From NCBI GenBank assembly GCA_013180625.2, contig SNVD02001406.1, positions 1-64,000 on the forward strand: a stretch of DNA of 64,000 nucleotides. The letters run 5' to 3'. Below the pieces are notes generated by a model, which saw only the letters and a program-made list of their open reading frames with translations, did not search any database and had not been told where the DNA came from. Shown here piece after piece: positions 48,341 through 62,687 of this stretch. Within the stretch, counting starts at the first letter, position 1. Each line of letters starts with the position of its first letter. The DNA comes from Boswellia sacra. Taxonomy: Eukaryota > Streptophyta > Magnoliopsida > Sapindales > Burseraceae. Made by a program: the position numbers and the translations under genes.

Positions 48341-51300
48341 TTCTTAACAATTATAAAGACTAAATGTTAGTGATAAGGTTGCTAGTATCAAATGATTTTA
48401 TTTTAAAATAAGTCACTTTATGTGATGAGTTAGCCTTTTCAGATTTCACATCTAGAATTCTCTAGCAAAGTAATCCCATAGGACCGACCTTCATTAGTCA
48501 TATATAGGACTTACCATATACTTGGATTTTGAAGGCCACCAAGTACTAACCATAAAAGGCATTTCAAAACTTATCCAAAACAGTACTGCAATTACTGTCC
48601 GAACTCCCATGCCAACAACACCAAACCTTTGTCAGTGTCTTATATGAAATGGTGTAAGGGTGTGCCAGAGAGAAAGAGAGAGAGAGATAGGGCCACAACT
48701 ATGAAACTTTAAAGCGCATCACTCGCATAATTTTTGTCAAATTTGAAGCTCAAACGCCCAATTTCCCTCTCTTCGTCATTACACATTTGCAGCTTTTGTG
48801 CTGGTTTCCTCCTCCCTCTTTTGACTCTGTAAAGTGATTGTTGCTTTAGAAGATTCTCAATCTCTCACACAGTCACCAAACACAGGCATCCTTTGGTTGT
48901 CATTTTATTTTCTTTATTTTGTGTTGCTTTTGTTGTGTCAACTTCACCTTTATTTTAAGTCTCTTTTTCCAAGTCTACACTCAACTCAACTGCTCTAAAC
49001 TATTCTTCCACATTGTTGCCATCATTATTCATACGCACTTGGCCATGACCCGTATAACTTATACATCCCCAAATTGTCTTCAATTAGAACCATTCGACCT
49101 ATGGGGTCAACTTTCTTGTACTATTTGACTAAGTAATTGGTTACTTATCATTATCCAAACATGTGATATGTAAGATAGAATGTAAAATTTATAATCTCAT
49201 TTTCTTCGTGTTTACGAAGTAATTATATTTAAACTTTAATCTATAATAATGAATGAGTTGTAACATAGAAGATAAGATAAATATATATTATAAAATAAGA
49301 TTCAATTATTGATCTCGTATTTGTACAACAGACTCGTTCTACATCGCATAAATGTGATACGCTCGAGAATATCATCATACCAATAAAAATGATATGTGAC
49401 TCTCATTATGTGTTATGATTCAGTGGTCTTTGTTTTGTGTTACAAATTTACATTTTTCTCATAATTCTTACATAAATTTGCATTCTAGTATTAGAGGAAA
49501 AGTCCCAAGAAGATTTTTGTCTTGATTTTATGGCCTCCCCATCAATTAAATAATTTTAATGTAATCCCTTCAAATCAAAAGCTTTATAAGACAAAACATG
49601 TCCAAGACAAGAGGACAATATATTAGCGAGGAAGAAAAGCTCTTTCTACCAAATAAAGCAAAAGAAAAGGACTTCCATTGAAAATCTCAAATGCAAATAA
49701 AGCCATGCTTCAAGTGCTTGGAAGAGCGTTAAAATAAAAAGTAAAGAATGGGAAGCACTTCCATGATCTTGTCATTTCATATGTGCACATTGCAAGAAAA
49801 AACTTAATTGAGACAAATAAACATCCAACTACTCCTTACCAAATGATCCCACACCAAGACCTATTTTTCATTGCTTGCAACATTTCTTAGGCCCCGCCAC
49901 AGAAAAAGGCAATTCTCATGTAACTATCTAAGATTTGACGACATATCATTACAACCCCAAAATATTAAAACATCATCACAAAACTCTCTTCGTTACTAAT
50001 AAAGTCTAATGAAATTAATAGCTTAGAAGTTTTTGTGACGATCATGACAATCCCACAGCTAGGTTCAAAAAGTATCACACAACCTTTTCGACTGTGAAAA
50101 TTTAATATATTAAATAAATAACAAGAGATTTAGATTAGTGATGATTTTGAAAAATCTGTAGATTTTTTATGCTATATCACTAAACCTTGTGGAGTTCGAC
50201 AAAAATTAGCCTAACAAGGAAAACTTATAATAGTCAAGATTTGTAAATCGAAGTTTAAGGGTATCCTAAGAGGAATTAGCTATTAAATTGGAGTTTGGAA
50301 CCATAATCTTATTGACTTTTGAAAAAAAGTTAGATTATAATTAATTAATTAATTAATTTAACTGTTGTAAATATTTATATATTGTCGGTTACAAAGTGAC
50401 AGGTAGCCCAAATAAAATTCTATTAAATGTCTGTTATCTATTCCTCCTGTTGCTATCATTTTAGCCAAGATTGGTGCTCTAGAATCTACTTCACTACACT
50501 CGTTTAATTACATAATATTAAAGTCATCTTTGGCACAATAATGATCAAATCAAAAATGTAACTTCATGTATTTCTCAAGTCGATCAAAAGGGTATATTTA
50601 TATATGATAATTATATTTAATTCGTAAGCAAGATAATAGTTTTTACTTTATAAGAAAAAAATTATTATACGAAGCTAGAGTCTTTTTTGGTTTTCTTGGT
50701 TGTCCAAACTGGACTTGCAATAATTGGCAAGTTTTCTTCTTAAGCAACCTAGCTAGCTAACCTAATTTTTAATTGATTTATTTCATTCTATTATCAAGAT
50801 GACCAATATTGAAGAAATCTCCCTGACACTCATATAATTGAGTTGCTACATGCATGTGAGTAAGAACTTGGGCAAGCATATCCCCGCAAGATCTTTCTTA
50901 ATTAATAATAGATGTTCGGCAAATTGAGGAACATTTATTATTAACTACATCTTAATGTGACTTATGACCTACTCTTCATATAATATACAAAATCGAATAT
51001 GAATTCCAAAAAAAAATATATATATATATATATATATGTTTTGATTGTTGAGCAAGATAAGGTCCATGTTTTTGCATTTGCGTTTGTGTTTGGGTTTTTG
51101 TTTCTCTGTAGGAGCCAAGTTTTGAACTAGAAAAATCTTCAAGTTGTTACGATTTATAGAAACTTACACATATAAATTACCCTTAAAGCAATCTAAAATA
51201 AGTAATATATCAAAATATCACAATTGAAAAAAGAAAATAAATTATGTGAAAACGTTACATATAAATAAGATAACATTTTTACTTAACCTATAACATAAAT

Positions 51301-54300
51301 TTTGATTTTAGTACTGCTATATATTGATCCAAATTATTATTATATTTTGCTATTATATTTGATTTTTAATATTAACTCTTTATTTAATTGATTTTCATAA
51401 TTCCAAAACAAAATCCTTTTATATAACTAACATAAATTCAATATATTAAAACTTAGATGGATGAACAGATAGAATAAAAAAAAATCTGTAAATTAAACTA
51501 TGTATTAACAAATTTACTATTTCATATTTTGTAATAAATTTTCTACATAATTCATATTTTTATTTTCAAAATTAAGCTTTGATAAGTGGGCTTTAGTTGG
51601 TTAAATCAGATTAAATACGATCATTTTAAATTCTTCGAAATTCATTTGGATTGAATAAAAAATATACTTTACCTAATTGATCAAAAGAGAAATTAGGTAA
51701 CATTATCTTTCATTTTGTTATTTAAATAATATAATTGGTTTTAAATAAAAAATTATTAATGCAGTCATTTTAATTCCAATAGGGACAGGATAGAGTGGCC
51801 CTAGTCTAATAAGAAACCACCAACTATTTGCCAAGAAATTATTAAATTTTTATCCACAACATCATCATCCAAGCAGTGAAAGAAACAACTCTGGGTCTCC
51901 AGAATTTGTGAACTCGGTGTATTGTTGTGGATAGCAAGAAAATGAATTATTTTATTTGTTGCCAAGAAAACAAATATTTATATATCCACGGCTACAGCGA
52001 TTTGGGTTTTTGCATGAGACATTTCATGTCAATCATGTTCATAGATTTCAAGCTTCTTTTGGCTTCGTCGAGGTCAAACCTTGTAACATCATGCATGCAC
52101 ACATAGAAAGGCATAAAAAAAATTTGAAAATCATTTTGAATTCTAAAACAACCAAAAAAATTATATGTTTAATAATAAATATGTGAAAAACATTTTTGAG
52201 TTGGTGGATATGTTTTATTGGTGGAAAGGTGAGAGGGAAAGGAAAGGAAAGAAGAAAAAAAAGGAATTTGGGTTGAAATTGGAGGTTACCACTTTTGATT
52301 TTTAGCAATCCAATATTTTTTCTTTGATCATTTTGCCAACCTTAACGACAAAAAATATCTTCCAAATTAAGTTTTGCATGTAAATACACAGTTGATCAGT
52401 TGCACACATTAGCTCTTTCTTTCTAATGTGCGGCTTATCAACTCATTGTTTTAGATGAACTATATTTGCATTTGGTTCTCTAACTTGCCGTCTTTTTGAT
52501 TGGTGGTCACCAGATTTTTATGTTTAATTAACTTGCCAAATGTGACGAACGCATTTATATTAGTACATCGAACATCAATTTAATTTGATTAGACAAATAA
52601 AAAAAATTTTACTAAATTTTAAAAAACCCCTTCAACAGAGTTATTTTCTCTCATTTTTTAATGCCACTGACATATTATGGCTCTTGCAAGCTCAACTAAC
52701 AAATTCATATTTTTAATGTATTGTTGTTTGTTTTTCTTCTTTATCGGAAATAGGAATCAACATTTTTGTTAAAATTTATGTTATGGATATAGTATTAATG
52801 TAGGTAACCAAAACAAAATGTTCTTTATAAGGTTTAATTTTTAATTTCTTATAATATTTTATAAGTCAGATTAATAATAATAATAATACACATAATTATT
52901 GAGGTAAGAATGTACGTACATATTTAAAAAAACATTCTAAACACCTCAATTTTAAGAATCTAAGCCCAATTACAATAATTTAAATACTCCATTATAAAAT
53001 TTAGATGGGCATTGATAACAAGCAAGTCTTGTATGATATAGTTTAGTATATATGCTGTAAATTTAACATTTATTACCAATTTGACATATCTTATTCTTAT
53101 TTATCAATTTTTTTTTATATCAATAATATCAGAAATAGCATTTCTGTGTATAAAGAAAATTACAAGATAAGTTCACAAATTAAACTTGTATTGCTTGGAA
53201 GAATTTCTTCATTGGATTCGCATAAATTGTCTCTATTCATCAAGTTCTTCTCTTTTGATTTGGTGTTGGTTCTGTCCATTGTTGACCTTAATTTTAAAGG
53301 AAAAAAAATTGGTAGCTACAGTCTCCCACTATAAGACAATGAACTTTTTGAATTATGGGCAAAGTGTTTCAACTATTCTAGTTAAATCACACAACCAACG
53401 TCAATGTATAATAAAAAAATTAATTTCGTTTCAATTAACAAAATAGCGCACTGATTAGTCACTGTTTTTATTATAATGAGAATAATTTTTTGTGCAATCA
53501 ATTTATATGATCAAATTTATACAATATAAAATACGTAATCTTTTTAAATTTTATAATGAATACATATTGTATATATACATACATACAATCAACTCATAAA
53601 AAAAAAAATTGAATACTTGCAAATTTGAATCCTATCAAATCTTCTCTTCTCTATTCTAAGTACTTTTCCTGAACTTAATTAAAAATGATACTTGACGAAG
53701 TGTTTAATCATCGTAAATGTTACCAATTTCCAACACAGCCCTCATCACCTTTAGGCTGAATCTTCTTGATTGCCCAACAGTTTTTAGTTGCTTTGAGTGT
53801 TGAAATTTTTAGTAATCTTTCCTCTTTCAGAAATCAACTTAATATGGTTAGATGTTGAACTGGAAGGAGACTTTAAAAGAAGGACCACTGCTGCCCCTGG
53901 CCCTCCTCCATGGTCCCAAGAAAAGGAACCCTAAGAGAAGAAGAGAGAGACCCCAAATAACCAAATAATCATTATAAACAATATAAAGTCTGAATGATCA
54001 CCTAAAACCAAAGTCGATTTCACATTATTTGTGAGGAAATATAATTAGGGTGCAGCAAAGACATCTGCGTCCCATCGAGATACCATAACAACATACATGT
54101 GTGGCATAAATGTGCCTCCGATTCATTTGATGCATATATATCTTTGCTATATCCAAATTAAAATGTTTTTTCCTCTTTGTTGGGTCGCCTATATTATGTG
54201 ATCAATTTGATAAATAAAAAAATAGCTAGATAATGTTATATATAGATATATAAACATATCCTAGAATATGCGATACCAGTAAAATATTCGATATTGTTTC

Positions 54301-54870
54301 TTAATACGAAATAGGAGTCCTATAAAACATTATATTTGAAATAAATGTATTTAATTTTTTAATTTATGATGGTCAGATTAAAACATTCCCTGCAGCCTGT
54401 AAGCGTGAAAGCATAATGTTTACGTACGTACGTAGTACACTATATATGCATTCAAATCCCAGACTGAAACACCAGCAGAAAAAAGAATTGCTTAGTTGAT
54501 GAGGTACAGTTAATTAAATAGATTAATCAATTTTGTCCATGAAGGAATCAGAAATTTATTGAATCATGCAGCACCCACATATGTCATGAAGACACATTGT
54601 GCTCAAAACATGATAACCACTAAAAACAAACCAATAAATAAATAACCTTATAATATTGGTTATTATTATTATTATTTTATCATCCTTTATGATTCATCAA
54701 ATTCAAGAGTTACTCTAAATAACATTTCTGGATCAATCCCGTATGTAAGCCCTCGATTTATAGATTCTTAAAAAAAATGCAAATTTACTTGAAAGAAAAA
54801 TTAAAGATTACAACAAGTGATATGGGGACAAAAAAGTCCTAAAAAGAAATGTAAAATTACGTAAATCCAA
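48341..54870. other. gene-poor AT-rich spacer
   Basis: Nothing beyond simple repeats is supported: a GA tract near 48667-48688, an (AT)n run near 51016-51038 and an AAT run near 52877. The 69-codon frame at 48919-49128 follows a pyrimidine-rich tract but has no recognisable product. Other open frames here are short and AT-biased. Confidence 0.45.
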
Positions 54871-55068
54871 ATAGTATTGTTACATCTACAACTAAGTCTA
54901 CAACCAACATTTTGCGATCTAAGTTACAAAAATTCACTGAAGGAGCAAAAAATAAAGACAAATAAGGAAAGTTAAAATGTAGAACATAGCATTTAAATCT
55001 ACAATAGGATTTTGCCAACTTAGGTTCTAAAGAGAGTTTGTTGCAAATAAGTTGCGCATGTAGTATTC
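54871..55068. repeat. possible MITE with about 55-bp imperfect inverted ends
   Basis: The left end (TACATCTACAACTAAGTCTAC, then CTAAGTTACAAAA) resembles the reverse complement of the right end (TACATGCGCAACTTA, then CCTAAGTTGGCAAAA). Similarity is partial, with gaps. Confidence 0.35.
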
Positions 55069-56019
55069 TTTAAATTTTAAACTAGATTAACCAACGAAAT
55101 CATGTGTAAGAAAACAAATAAGCTCTCATGGAAGAGAAACTGATCATTATCTACTTGTAGAAGGACTGAATCCCAAGTTAACGAAATGAAATGCATAAGT
55201 GTTACTTTGAAGAAAAATATTAAATTTTTTTTTTTTTTTTACTTGCATTGTGGTAAGTAGAATAAGACAATGATGTTATGGTCGTCCCCAACCCAATACG
55301 TCTAGAGATCACCAAAGGCAAGATCTCCTATAGGAGGTTGGCCAATTGAGGTTGATTATTGTTTAAAAAAAAAAGGTAAATGTTATTAAATTAATTGGTA
55401 TAAAATACCGTGCATGGAAGTACAATGCCAGTTCATTTGAGGACCATAATTTACGTAAGGCAATCACATGGGCAGATATAGTTAATAGAAAAATGTATTG
55501 GTCAGATAGGGATTTTGATAGAGAACAAATAAAAGTATTCTGTGTTTGAGCGTGAGAAAGCTGCTTCCAAGTCAAAGAAAAAAACACAATCCCTCTCTTA
55601 TTAACCTTTGCGAAATGCCAATCAATCCAAGCCAATTCTCATCAGTCGCTGTGGGGAGCTTGTGGCCTTCTGCAAATACTTACAACCAAGACTTTCTCTT
55701 TTATAACTCAAAAACCAAAAATCCAAAATAATTTCATCATAAGTTCCTTTTACACATTCCTTAATTTTTATTCTTCTTTCATTATCTTCTGACAACATAA
55801 ATTTGCAATTCTCTATTGTTGGAAGCTTTCGCTTCGCTTCCACCTAACTTTGATTCAATAATACAACTCCTTCATGGCAGGCTAGAGTTATTTGGGACCA
55901 TTTTCATTTCCCTTTATTCATGGACCACAACATATCCTATGCTCTTTAATATGACAGTTTTGATGATAACCCAACCAAAAAAAAAAAAAAAAAAAAAGAG
56001 CTTTTGCAAACATATATGT
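55069..56019. other. AT-rich spacer
   Basis: Holds a poly-T tract near 55226-55240 and a poly-A run at about 55976-55997. No gene supported. Confidence 0.4.
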
Positions 56020-56580
56020 ATGTTCTTGTATAATATGACATACGAGATTGGTAATATATAGATATAATAAATTTGTAACGTCGAACACATGTCTGTTATC
56101 AAATTTTTCATATTATATTGTCAATCGAACGCCTAATATATTTGACCTACAAAATATATTACTACTTTTAATATTGGTCAAAATTGCAATTATATTCCAA
56201 TTTAATCTTGTGGACAATCGTTTGCTCTTGGATTTAACTAGGCAATATTGTTATGAGAAACGATAGGGACTTACTCAAAGTATTCAAGCATATTGTAACA
56301 ATATATGAGAGTTTTAATAATAAAAAAAAAGTTAGATTAAAAAAATTCAACGAGTTTTCACAAAATTTTTATATAATATGAAGTACGAGATTGGTAATAT
56401 ATTGATATGTTAGACTTAATTATAACTTGAATATAGATTTATTCTTAGATGTTTCTTATTATATTGATAATCTCGCATCTTATACGTTTGACCTAAACAT
56501 TACCATTTTTGTTGGTCAAATTTGCTACTATACTCCAATTTAATCTCGTGAGCATTATTGATATTAGAAACCAATTAGAC
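56020..56580. repeat. two diverged direct copies of an inverted-repeat-containing unit
   Basis: About 56028-56265 and 56368-56575 share, in order, TATAATATGA, TACGAGATTGGTAATATAT, TTGACCTA, TTGGTCAAA and TCCAATTTAATCT. Within each copy the phrase GAGATTGGTAATATAT is matched by an inverted TATTGATAATCTC-type phrase. The second copy shows the pairing better. Confidence 0.6.
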
Positions 56581-58550
56581 TTTACTATAAAATATTCACA
56601 TATTGTAATTTTAAAACCAATCACTTTCGTATCCAAGGAATTAAAGAAGATTTTAGGACCTGTTTGGTTTGTGATCCAAAAATAATTAATGAAAATACAA
56701 TTTAAGATTTTGAATTGTATCTCAATAATTTGTAATATCTAAAACATTGTTTGAAATAATATTTAAAAGTTGTTTTAAAAGTTAAAAATTATGAAAAACT
56801 GAATTTTTTTTGGTCGTTTTATAGTTTTATACAGGGTCCTTTAGAGAGAGAGAGAGAGAGACACATACACACACATATATATATATCAAAAAGCTGTTGA
56901 AAAAAATTTCAACCGAATGAGTTTTTCTGATTTTCTATATATATTTAAAATAAAAAAATAAAAATATTAGAAGTGTAAAAATTATAGAACTTTATTGTTT
57001 TTTAGGGTTGTTTTCTTTTACAATAATTTTTAAAAAAAGCTTTATTTATTATTATTGACTTCTACAGCCTGACAAATAATAGCCCTAATCAAGGAACAAT
57101 CAAGTCATGAATGATGGCAGCCTTATTATTTATTTGACAAATGAAATGATTGACCAAGAAAGTCCAACTTTTTATTTGCAATTTGAGAAATTAATTGAAA
57201 AAAATAAAATTAAAAATAAAAAAACTGTATATATGGGTGGGTGGGGTAGCTAAGAGAAAACCTGAAATCATTCATCCACCTTAACCTATAATATAAATAT
57301 TTGATTCATCATTGAAATTGAATTAATGCAAATAAATATTTAAACTTATATACAAGTAGTACCGGTGAAAACTATAAATTTAGGTATGTCTAATCATTTT
57401 TTTTAAAAAAATCATTTTGCCATCATTTGGCTATTATTTGATGTATTTAAAATCTATAAATACAAAATTAATTTATACATAAACATAGATAAAATTATTT
57501 ATTTTATAATGTTTCCAAATATCCATATATTTTTTAATATTTGATAATTACATGCTTAGCAGACACTGGAGTATATATTAAGCCGTCTAAGATAGCAAGT
57601 GACAAATATTATTATATAGGAAATTATAATTAACTCTATATAGTGTTATATTCATATTTATTAATTACTATCTATTAACATGAAGCACACAATAACATAA
57701 CTCTTATCGTATTATTATTATTATTATTTGCTTTATGTATATCTTAGCTAATATAATAAAAAGATGTAGCTCATAAATGAGATAATTAATAAAATGATCC
57801 AAATTAAGACGATGGGTTGAAAAATTATTGATTTCTCAAAAATTTAAACATTATATCCGTTTGATACTGACATATGAAACTTGATAACCGACATTGTCTA
57901 GTATTATTTTATTGTTAGGTGTTAGTTTTTCATAACATATAAACCTTCTTTGATTGTTTTTTATCTAACTTTTGAGAAACAAGTCTATTTTTTAACATCA
58001 TCCCTTAATTTGGGTATATTTTCATAGTCTTTTTTTAACAAAACGCTAAATAATGTTGGTCAATTAATATGCACATAAACTTGCATTATTCTATGCAAAA
58101 GTAATTTGTATGATTTTTATATAAATTAAAATTAAAGATAATTTGTGATAAATTATAAGAAATAATATGATGAGTTTTCAAGCTATATTTGGATTTAAAT
58201 AGATAAACATCCCCTAAAAAGCAAGTAGTGCCAATCTAAAAAAAGCAGGTTTAAAAAATAAAAAGTGCGAAAAAAAAAAAAGAAAGTCTCTCGATCCAAC
58301 GCCGCGATGCCGGGCACTTTAGCTTTGCGGAAAACACTAAATAAAAAAATAAAAAGAAAATGTTAACAAAATGAAATAAATAAATGAAAAGGGAAATTAA
58401 TAAAAATTAAAATAATAACAATAATAATAATAATAAGATTTAACTAGCTCGGCTCAGCAGCTTTAAATAATATTATTGTTATTAAAATAAATAAAAATAA
58501 AAAAATTTAATTTTCTCTCTCCTCTCGCAGTTGTCACAAAACAGAATTCC
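56581..58550. other. AT-rich spacer upstream of the SCAI gene
   Basis: Includes a compound microsatellite (GA)n(CA)n(TA)n at about 56842-56886 and AAT repeats near 58418-58436. No gene recognised. Confidence 0.4.
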
Positions 58551-58763
58551 ATGCTGACAACACCACAAAGCCACAGCTCGGCTTCAGCTTCATCTCTCTC
58601 TCTCTCTCTTCTCGCGAAACTTTTCTCTCATTTCCGGAGATGAAAGAAACCGGAGCCACACATTAACGGTAACGGCAAAGCGCCGTGAAGGTAATTAAGC
58701 AAGGTGCGTGAAGTCGTGAACCAACCGACCAAACCGTCCTCCCCGCGGTTGCAATTCCATTCC
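58551..58763 (+). promoter_or_regulatory. 5'-UTR of the SCAI-like gene
   Basis: G+C content rises sharply and a CT microsatellite (about 58593-58612) lies here, typical of plant 5' leaders. The frame upstream of the ATG at 58764 is open to a GTG at 58704, but GTG is not an expected start in a plant nuclear gene. Confidence 0.45.
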
Positions 58764-61700
58764 ATGTCCCAGCACGACGTCGTTTCCCAGACGTTCCGCG
58801 CTCTGGTCGAGAGCGCCGACCGCAAATTCGCGCGAGTCCGGGACCTACCATTGTACGGCCAGCGATCGCAGAACCACCACCACTACTTCCACAAGGTCTT
58901 CAAGGCCTACATGCGGTTGTGGAAGTACCAGCAGGAAAACCGGTCCAAGCTCGTCGAATCCGGCCTGAACCGCTGGGAAATCGGCGAGATCGCCAGCCGG
59001 ATCGGCCAGCTGTACTTCAACCAGTACATGAGGACCAGCGAGGCCAGGTTCATTGTCGAAGCCTACGTGTTCTACGAGGCGATTCTCAGTCGGAAGTACT
59101 TCGAGGGAGTCAAAGTCAAGGAATTGGGAGTTCGGTTCAAGGAGCTTAGGTTTTACGCAAGGTTTCTGCTTGTTTCGTTGATTTTGAACCGGACTGAGAT
59201 GGTCAAGCTACTTGCCGACCGGTTCAGAGAATTGGTTGAAGATTGCAGGACCAATTTTCGGGTAAAATATTGCTGCTTTTTTGTCTAAGCTTAATTTTTT
59301 TTTTTGCTTGTTTTCGTTTTTAGTCTTTGATTGATTTGATTGCGAAGAAGAATTTTTGAAAAGAACTTCCTTATTTGATTTTGTTGAATTATAGATGGAA
59401 AACGAGGTTGAGTTTTTCAATTTTCTATTTTTGTTTCTCAGTTTTGGAAGTCTTATGTCGTTTCAGGAATATATGAATATTTGTGTTTTTGACTGTTATT
59501 AGGCTTTATTTGTGTTTTTGACTATTATTAGGCTTTGTTTGGTTGCTAAGAAAATGGAAGCAAAACAACTTTATATTCTATTATGACAATGATTTTTTTT
59601 TTTGAAATGATTTCTTTTATTCTAACGTCCGTTAAACCAACAAAGTATTGGAAGCTTAGCAGCCATTTTTCTATATATATATATATATAAAATTTAGAAT
59701 CAATAATTACTTTGTAACTACGCAAGTGGTTTTCCAATCTGATTAGTTTTGATATAAGATAAAAATTTGCTTTTTTTTTTTTTTTTTTTTTTTTAACCAT
59801 GTACAGTCTGGCCCTAAATGTTTGTTGAGATAGTGAAATGTGTGATCCTAAGTTGCTACATCTTGTTAAATGCCTAGGTGTTAGGTGGCTCTCAGACAAG
59901 ATAGTAAGATCATGTTTAGCAAAAGATAGAGATAGAGAGAGAGAGAGAGAGAAGATGTGAACAATAATTCCTTTCCTATAATTGACTTGTAAACCTGAAG
60001 GGTGAAAGCTCATAATGCTATGGGTGGTAGTGGATACTTCAACTCTGATTTTTTTCTTGTTATTTGAAGCGCTATTATGTTCTTTGATTGTGAAATTTGT
60101 CCAGCACATTTGCTAGGTAGGAGTTGAGATTTCAGTTCTGTAAGTTGAGTTTTTAGATGTTACTTTCATGTTATTTTTACACGTGCAGGCCAAAAATTGA
60201 GGCAGTGTAGAACCATAATATTTGCATTTTATACTAGCCAAATTTGTCGTAACTTGACCAATCAAAACATTTTAGGAGAAAGTTAAATGAACTTTCAACT
60301 TTAGTGATTAACATCGAGGAAGCCTAGTAAATTTATGTTCATTCTTTATTCCTTGGTTATTTTGTGATAATGTGGCCATTAAAGGCGCTTGTGTATTTAT
60401 GAATTAAGAGGCACTCTATGGATCTCTCTGATGATCAAATTGATAGACAGCTTCTATTTGGCTGTTGCATGATTGAGAATAAGTGGTTTATATATTTGTA
60501 GGAAACAAACTTCAAAGAATGGAAGCTAGTGGTGCAAGAAATTGTGCGTTTTATGAAAATCGATTCGGCATTTACAAATATCAGGCCATTGCGGTATAGT
60601 CATGTTTTTGATACTCATTCAGCTTCTCTCCAATATGTGTCTCGTTTTCATGCAAAGAAGGTTGTAAAATTTAAAGATGCAATCCTGACAAGTTATCACC
60701 GGAATGAGGTATGCTTCTTTTCGAGATGATGACAGTTTGTAGTATAAGATCTTTCAAAGTTCAATATCAGAACCATACCCTGGAAATAGAATCTTAGTTC
60801 ATGTGAATGTGACTTTATTTTCAGGTTAAATTTGCTGAACTTACTTTGGACACTTATAGAATGTTGCAATGTTTGGAATGGGAGCCAAGTGGATCTTTCT
60901 TCCAAAAACGCCCAGTTGTATCCAATGATCATTCTGGTGCTTCAGTTGATCATTCTGGGGCGTCTGGTTTGATAGATATAAACTATGCAGTTGACATGAC
61001 TGATCCAAATTTACCACCAAATCCTAGGAAGGCTGTTCTTTATCGTCCAACTGTGACACATTTGATAGCAGTGAGTTCTAAAGCCATTACATTATTGAAT
61101 TTACTGCTGTTACCATGGTCTGTTTAGTATAGCTCCCTGCTTCTGCATCTTATTAAGCTTTTATGTGCTACTTCTGGCATTTGTAGATTTTCCCAGTAAC
61201 ATGTGACTTATGAATTGTCAATAATTATTGGAAAGTTAAGTTTGATCGTGCTCTGAATGTTGTTAAGCATTTGGATTATGTAGGAGTGTTAATGATGTAA
61301 AAACTGGCTTTTCACTGAACATTTGTCTTCTTCTATATTGTGTATATTGATTTTGTCTAGTCTCAACCTTGTGTGCTGTTGTTATATTTTCGTGCTAAAA
61401 CCAGAAACTTCAAACTGTGTTGTTTCATTTATTGTTTCTCCATGTACCGATACCCAAGAATGGTGTAGCTTCATTATAATATAGCAAACTGTTTATCTGA
61501 CTGGCTTAAAGTTGACTTGTTTAATATCAGTAACTACTTTTCTGTAGGTGATATGCCCACTATAATCGTGTGTTATTTTTGTTATGGATATATAAATACC
61601 AAAGTTGATATTTATTGATGATGCACACACAGGTAATTTCGACAATTTGTGAGGAGCTTCCTCCGGAGAGCATCATGCTAATATATCTGTCGGCTTCAGG

Positions 61701-62276
61701 TTTAACTTCATCATGGCTAGTTTAAACTAGACGAAGCCATATGTCTTCTGTTGTTATTTATCTATTCTTTTGGGTCTGTTGGTCCTAGATTAGTGACCTC
61801 AGTTATCAATTATGCAGGAAACGCTGGTCAAAGTAGTGTTGCACAAATGGAAAGTTCTGGAGGATCACAGAAATCTTCTAATAACAAAGTGGTTTCTCGG
61901 ATCTCTCAGAAACAGAATAGTTCTACACTAGAATATCATATTAATGGCAAGAAAGAGTCGTGCAATTATTATGAAAATTATCTGTGGTTGGGTCCTCGAG
62001 GACATGGTGGTAGGCACCCATATTAAATTTGTTCTATCTCTAGTCTTTCTTGTGAGGGTTTATGAATGACTTCACTTCTATTCATGGATACCTTCTTTTA
62101 TATCTAGCCATGTGTGCTATAAAATCAGAGAATTGCTGTAACTTTTCTTTCGTTCTCACATTTTTACGTTTGTATTTCAGGTCCAAATAACCTTTACCCT
62201 GGTGATATAATTCCTTTTACCCGGAGACCTTTATTCTTGATTATTGATAGCGACAACAGCCATGCATTCAAGGCAG
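58764..62276 (+). CDS. SCAI: SCAI homologue (UPF0682/DUF3550 family), 5' part
   Basis: Exons: 58764-59261, 60502-60708, 60825-61070, 61633-61699, 61818-62009 and 62181-62276, with GT-AG introns and consistent phases; 435 codons are visible. The protein starts MSQHDVVSQTFRALVESADRKF and shows the family's core blocks: VRDLPLYGQ, WEIGEIASRIGQLYFNQYMRTSEARFI (exon 1), FAELTLDTYRMLQCLEWEP (exon 3), RPTVTHLIA, and LYPGDIIPFTRRPLFLIIDS (exon 6). These match human SCAI, known as a cofactor that represses MRTF-driven transcription and acts in DNA break repair; plant SCAI function is not defined. No signal peptide or membrane span. The last third of the family (after about residue 435) is missing because the gene continues past the window; no further exon is seen before 64000. 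Exon 1 is GC-rich relative to the rest. Start 58764 is the only in-frame ATG before the conserved region. Confidence 0.93.
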
Positions 62277-62687
62277 GTTTGTCATAACTTGTATAGTACT
62301 TGTCAGGCAGGCAATTTTGATTCAGTCTGCGCCTGTATAGTTTAGACTGCAGATTTTGCTATCACATGGTTTATTATGGTTCTGTTTAAAGGTATTTAAG
62401 CCATTCTTCTGATATTTTGGAGAAAAAATATAAGTAATACATCAGTCTCATTCGATTTTAAAATCCTCTTACTTCCATAATTTGCCTTGGTCTAATTCTA
62501 CAACTATTTCAGAAGTTGTGACATATTGAAGGACTTCTTCAAGTTTCTTGTATAATATCAATGTTTAATGTTGAAAACACTTGTGTAAGGAATAACGAGT
62601 GGTATTGGATGAAACTTCAGTTCAAATGGCACTATAGAGTTTTAGTTTTGACTCACGGAGCATAGAAGTGTAATAAATACTTACAAC
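62277..62687. other. SCAI intron sequence
   Basis: Intron 6 of the SCAI-like gene begins GTTTGTC at 62277. No further exon with conserved SCAI sequence is recognised here. Confidence 0.55.

Noticed and set aside
48919..49128. 69-codon open frame after a pyrimidine-rich tract
   Set aside because: No recognisable domain, no in-frame homology, and no downstream exon; a chance frame cannot be excluded.
58704..58763. Longer N-terminus for the SCAI homologue from GTG at 58704
   Set aside because: GTG is not a normal start in plant nuclear genes, and the ATG at 58764 precedes all conserved sequence.
59546..60109. 187-codon open frame on the minus strand
   Set aside because: It lies in intron 1 of the SCAI gene and is made mostly of poly-T, (AT)n and (GA)n tracts translated as low-complexity sequence. 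No similarity recognised.
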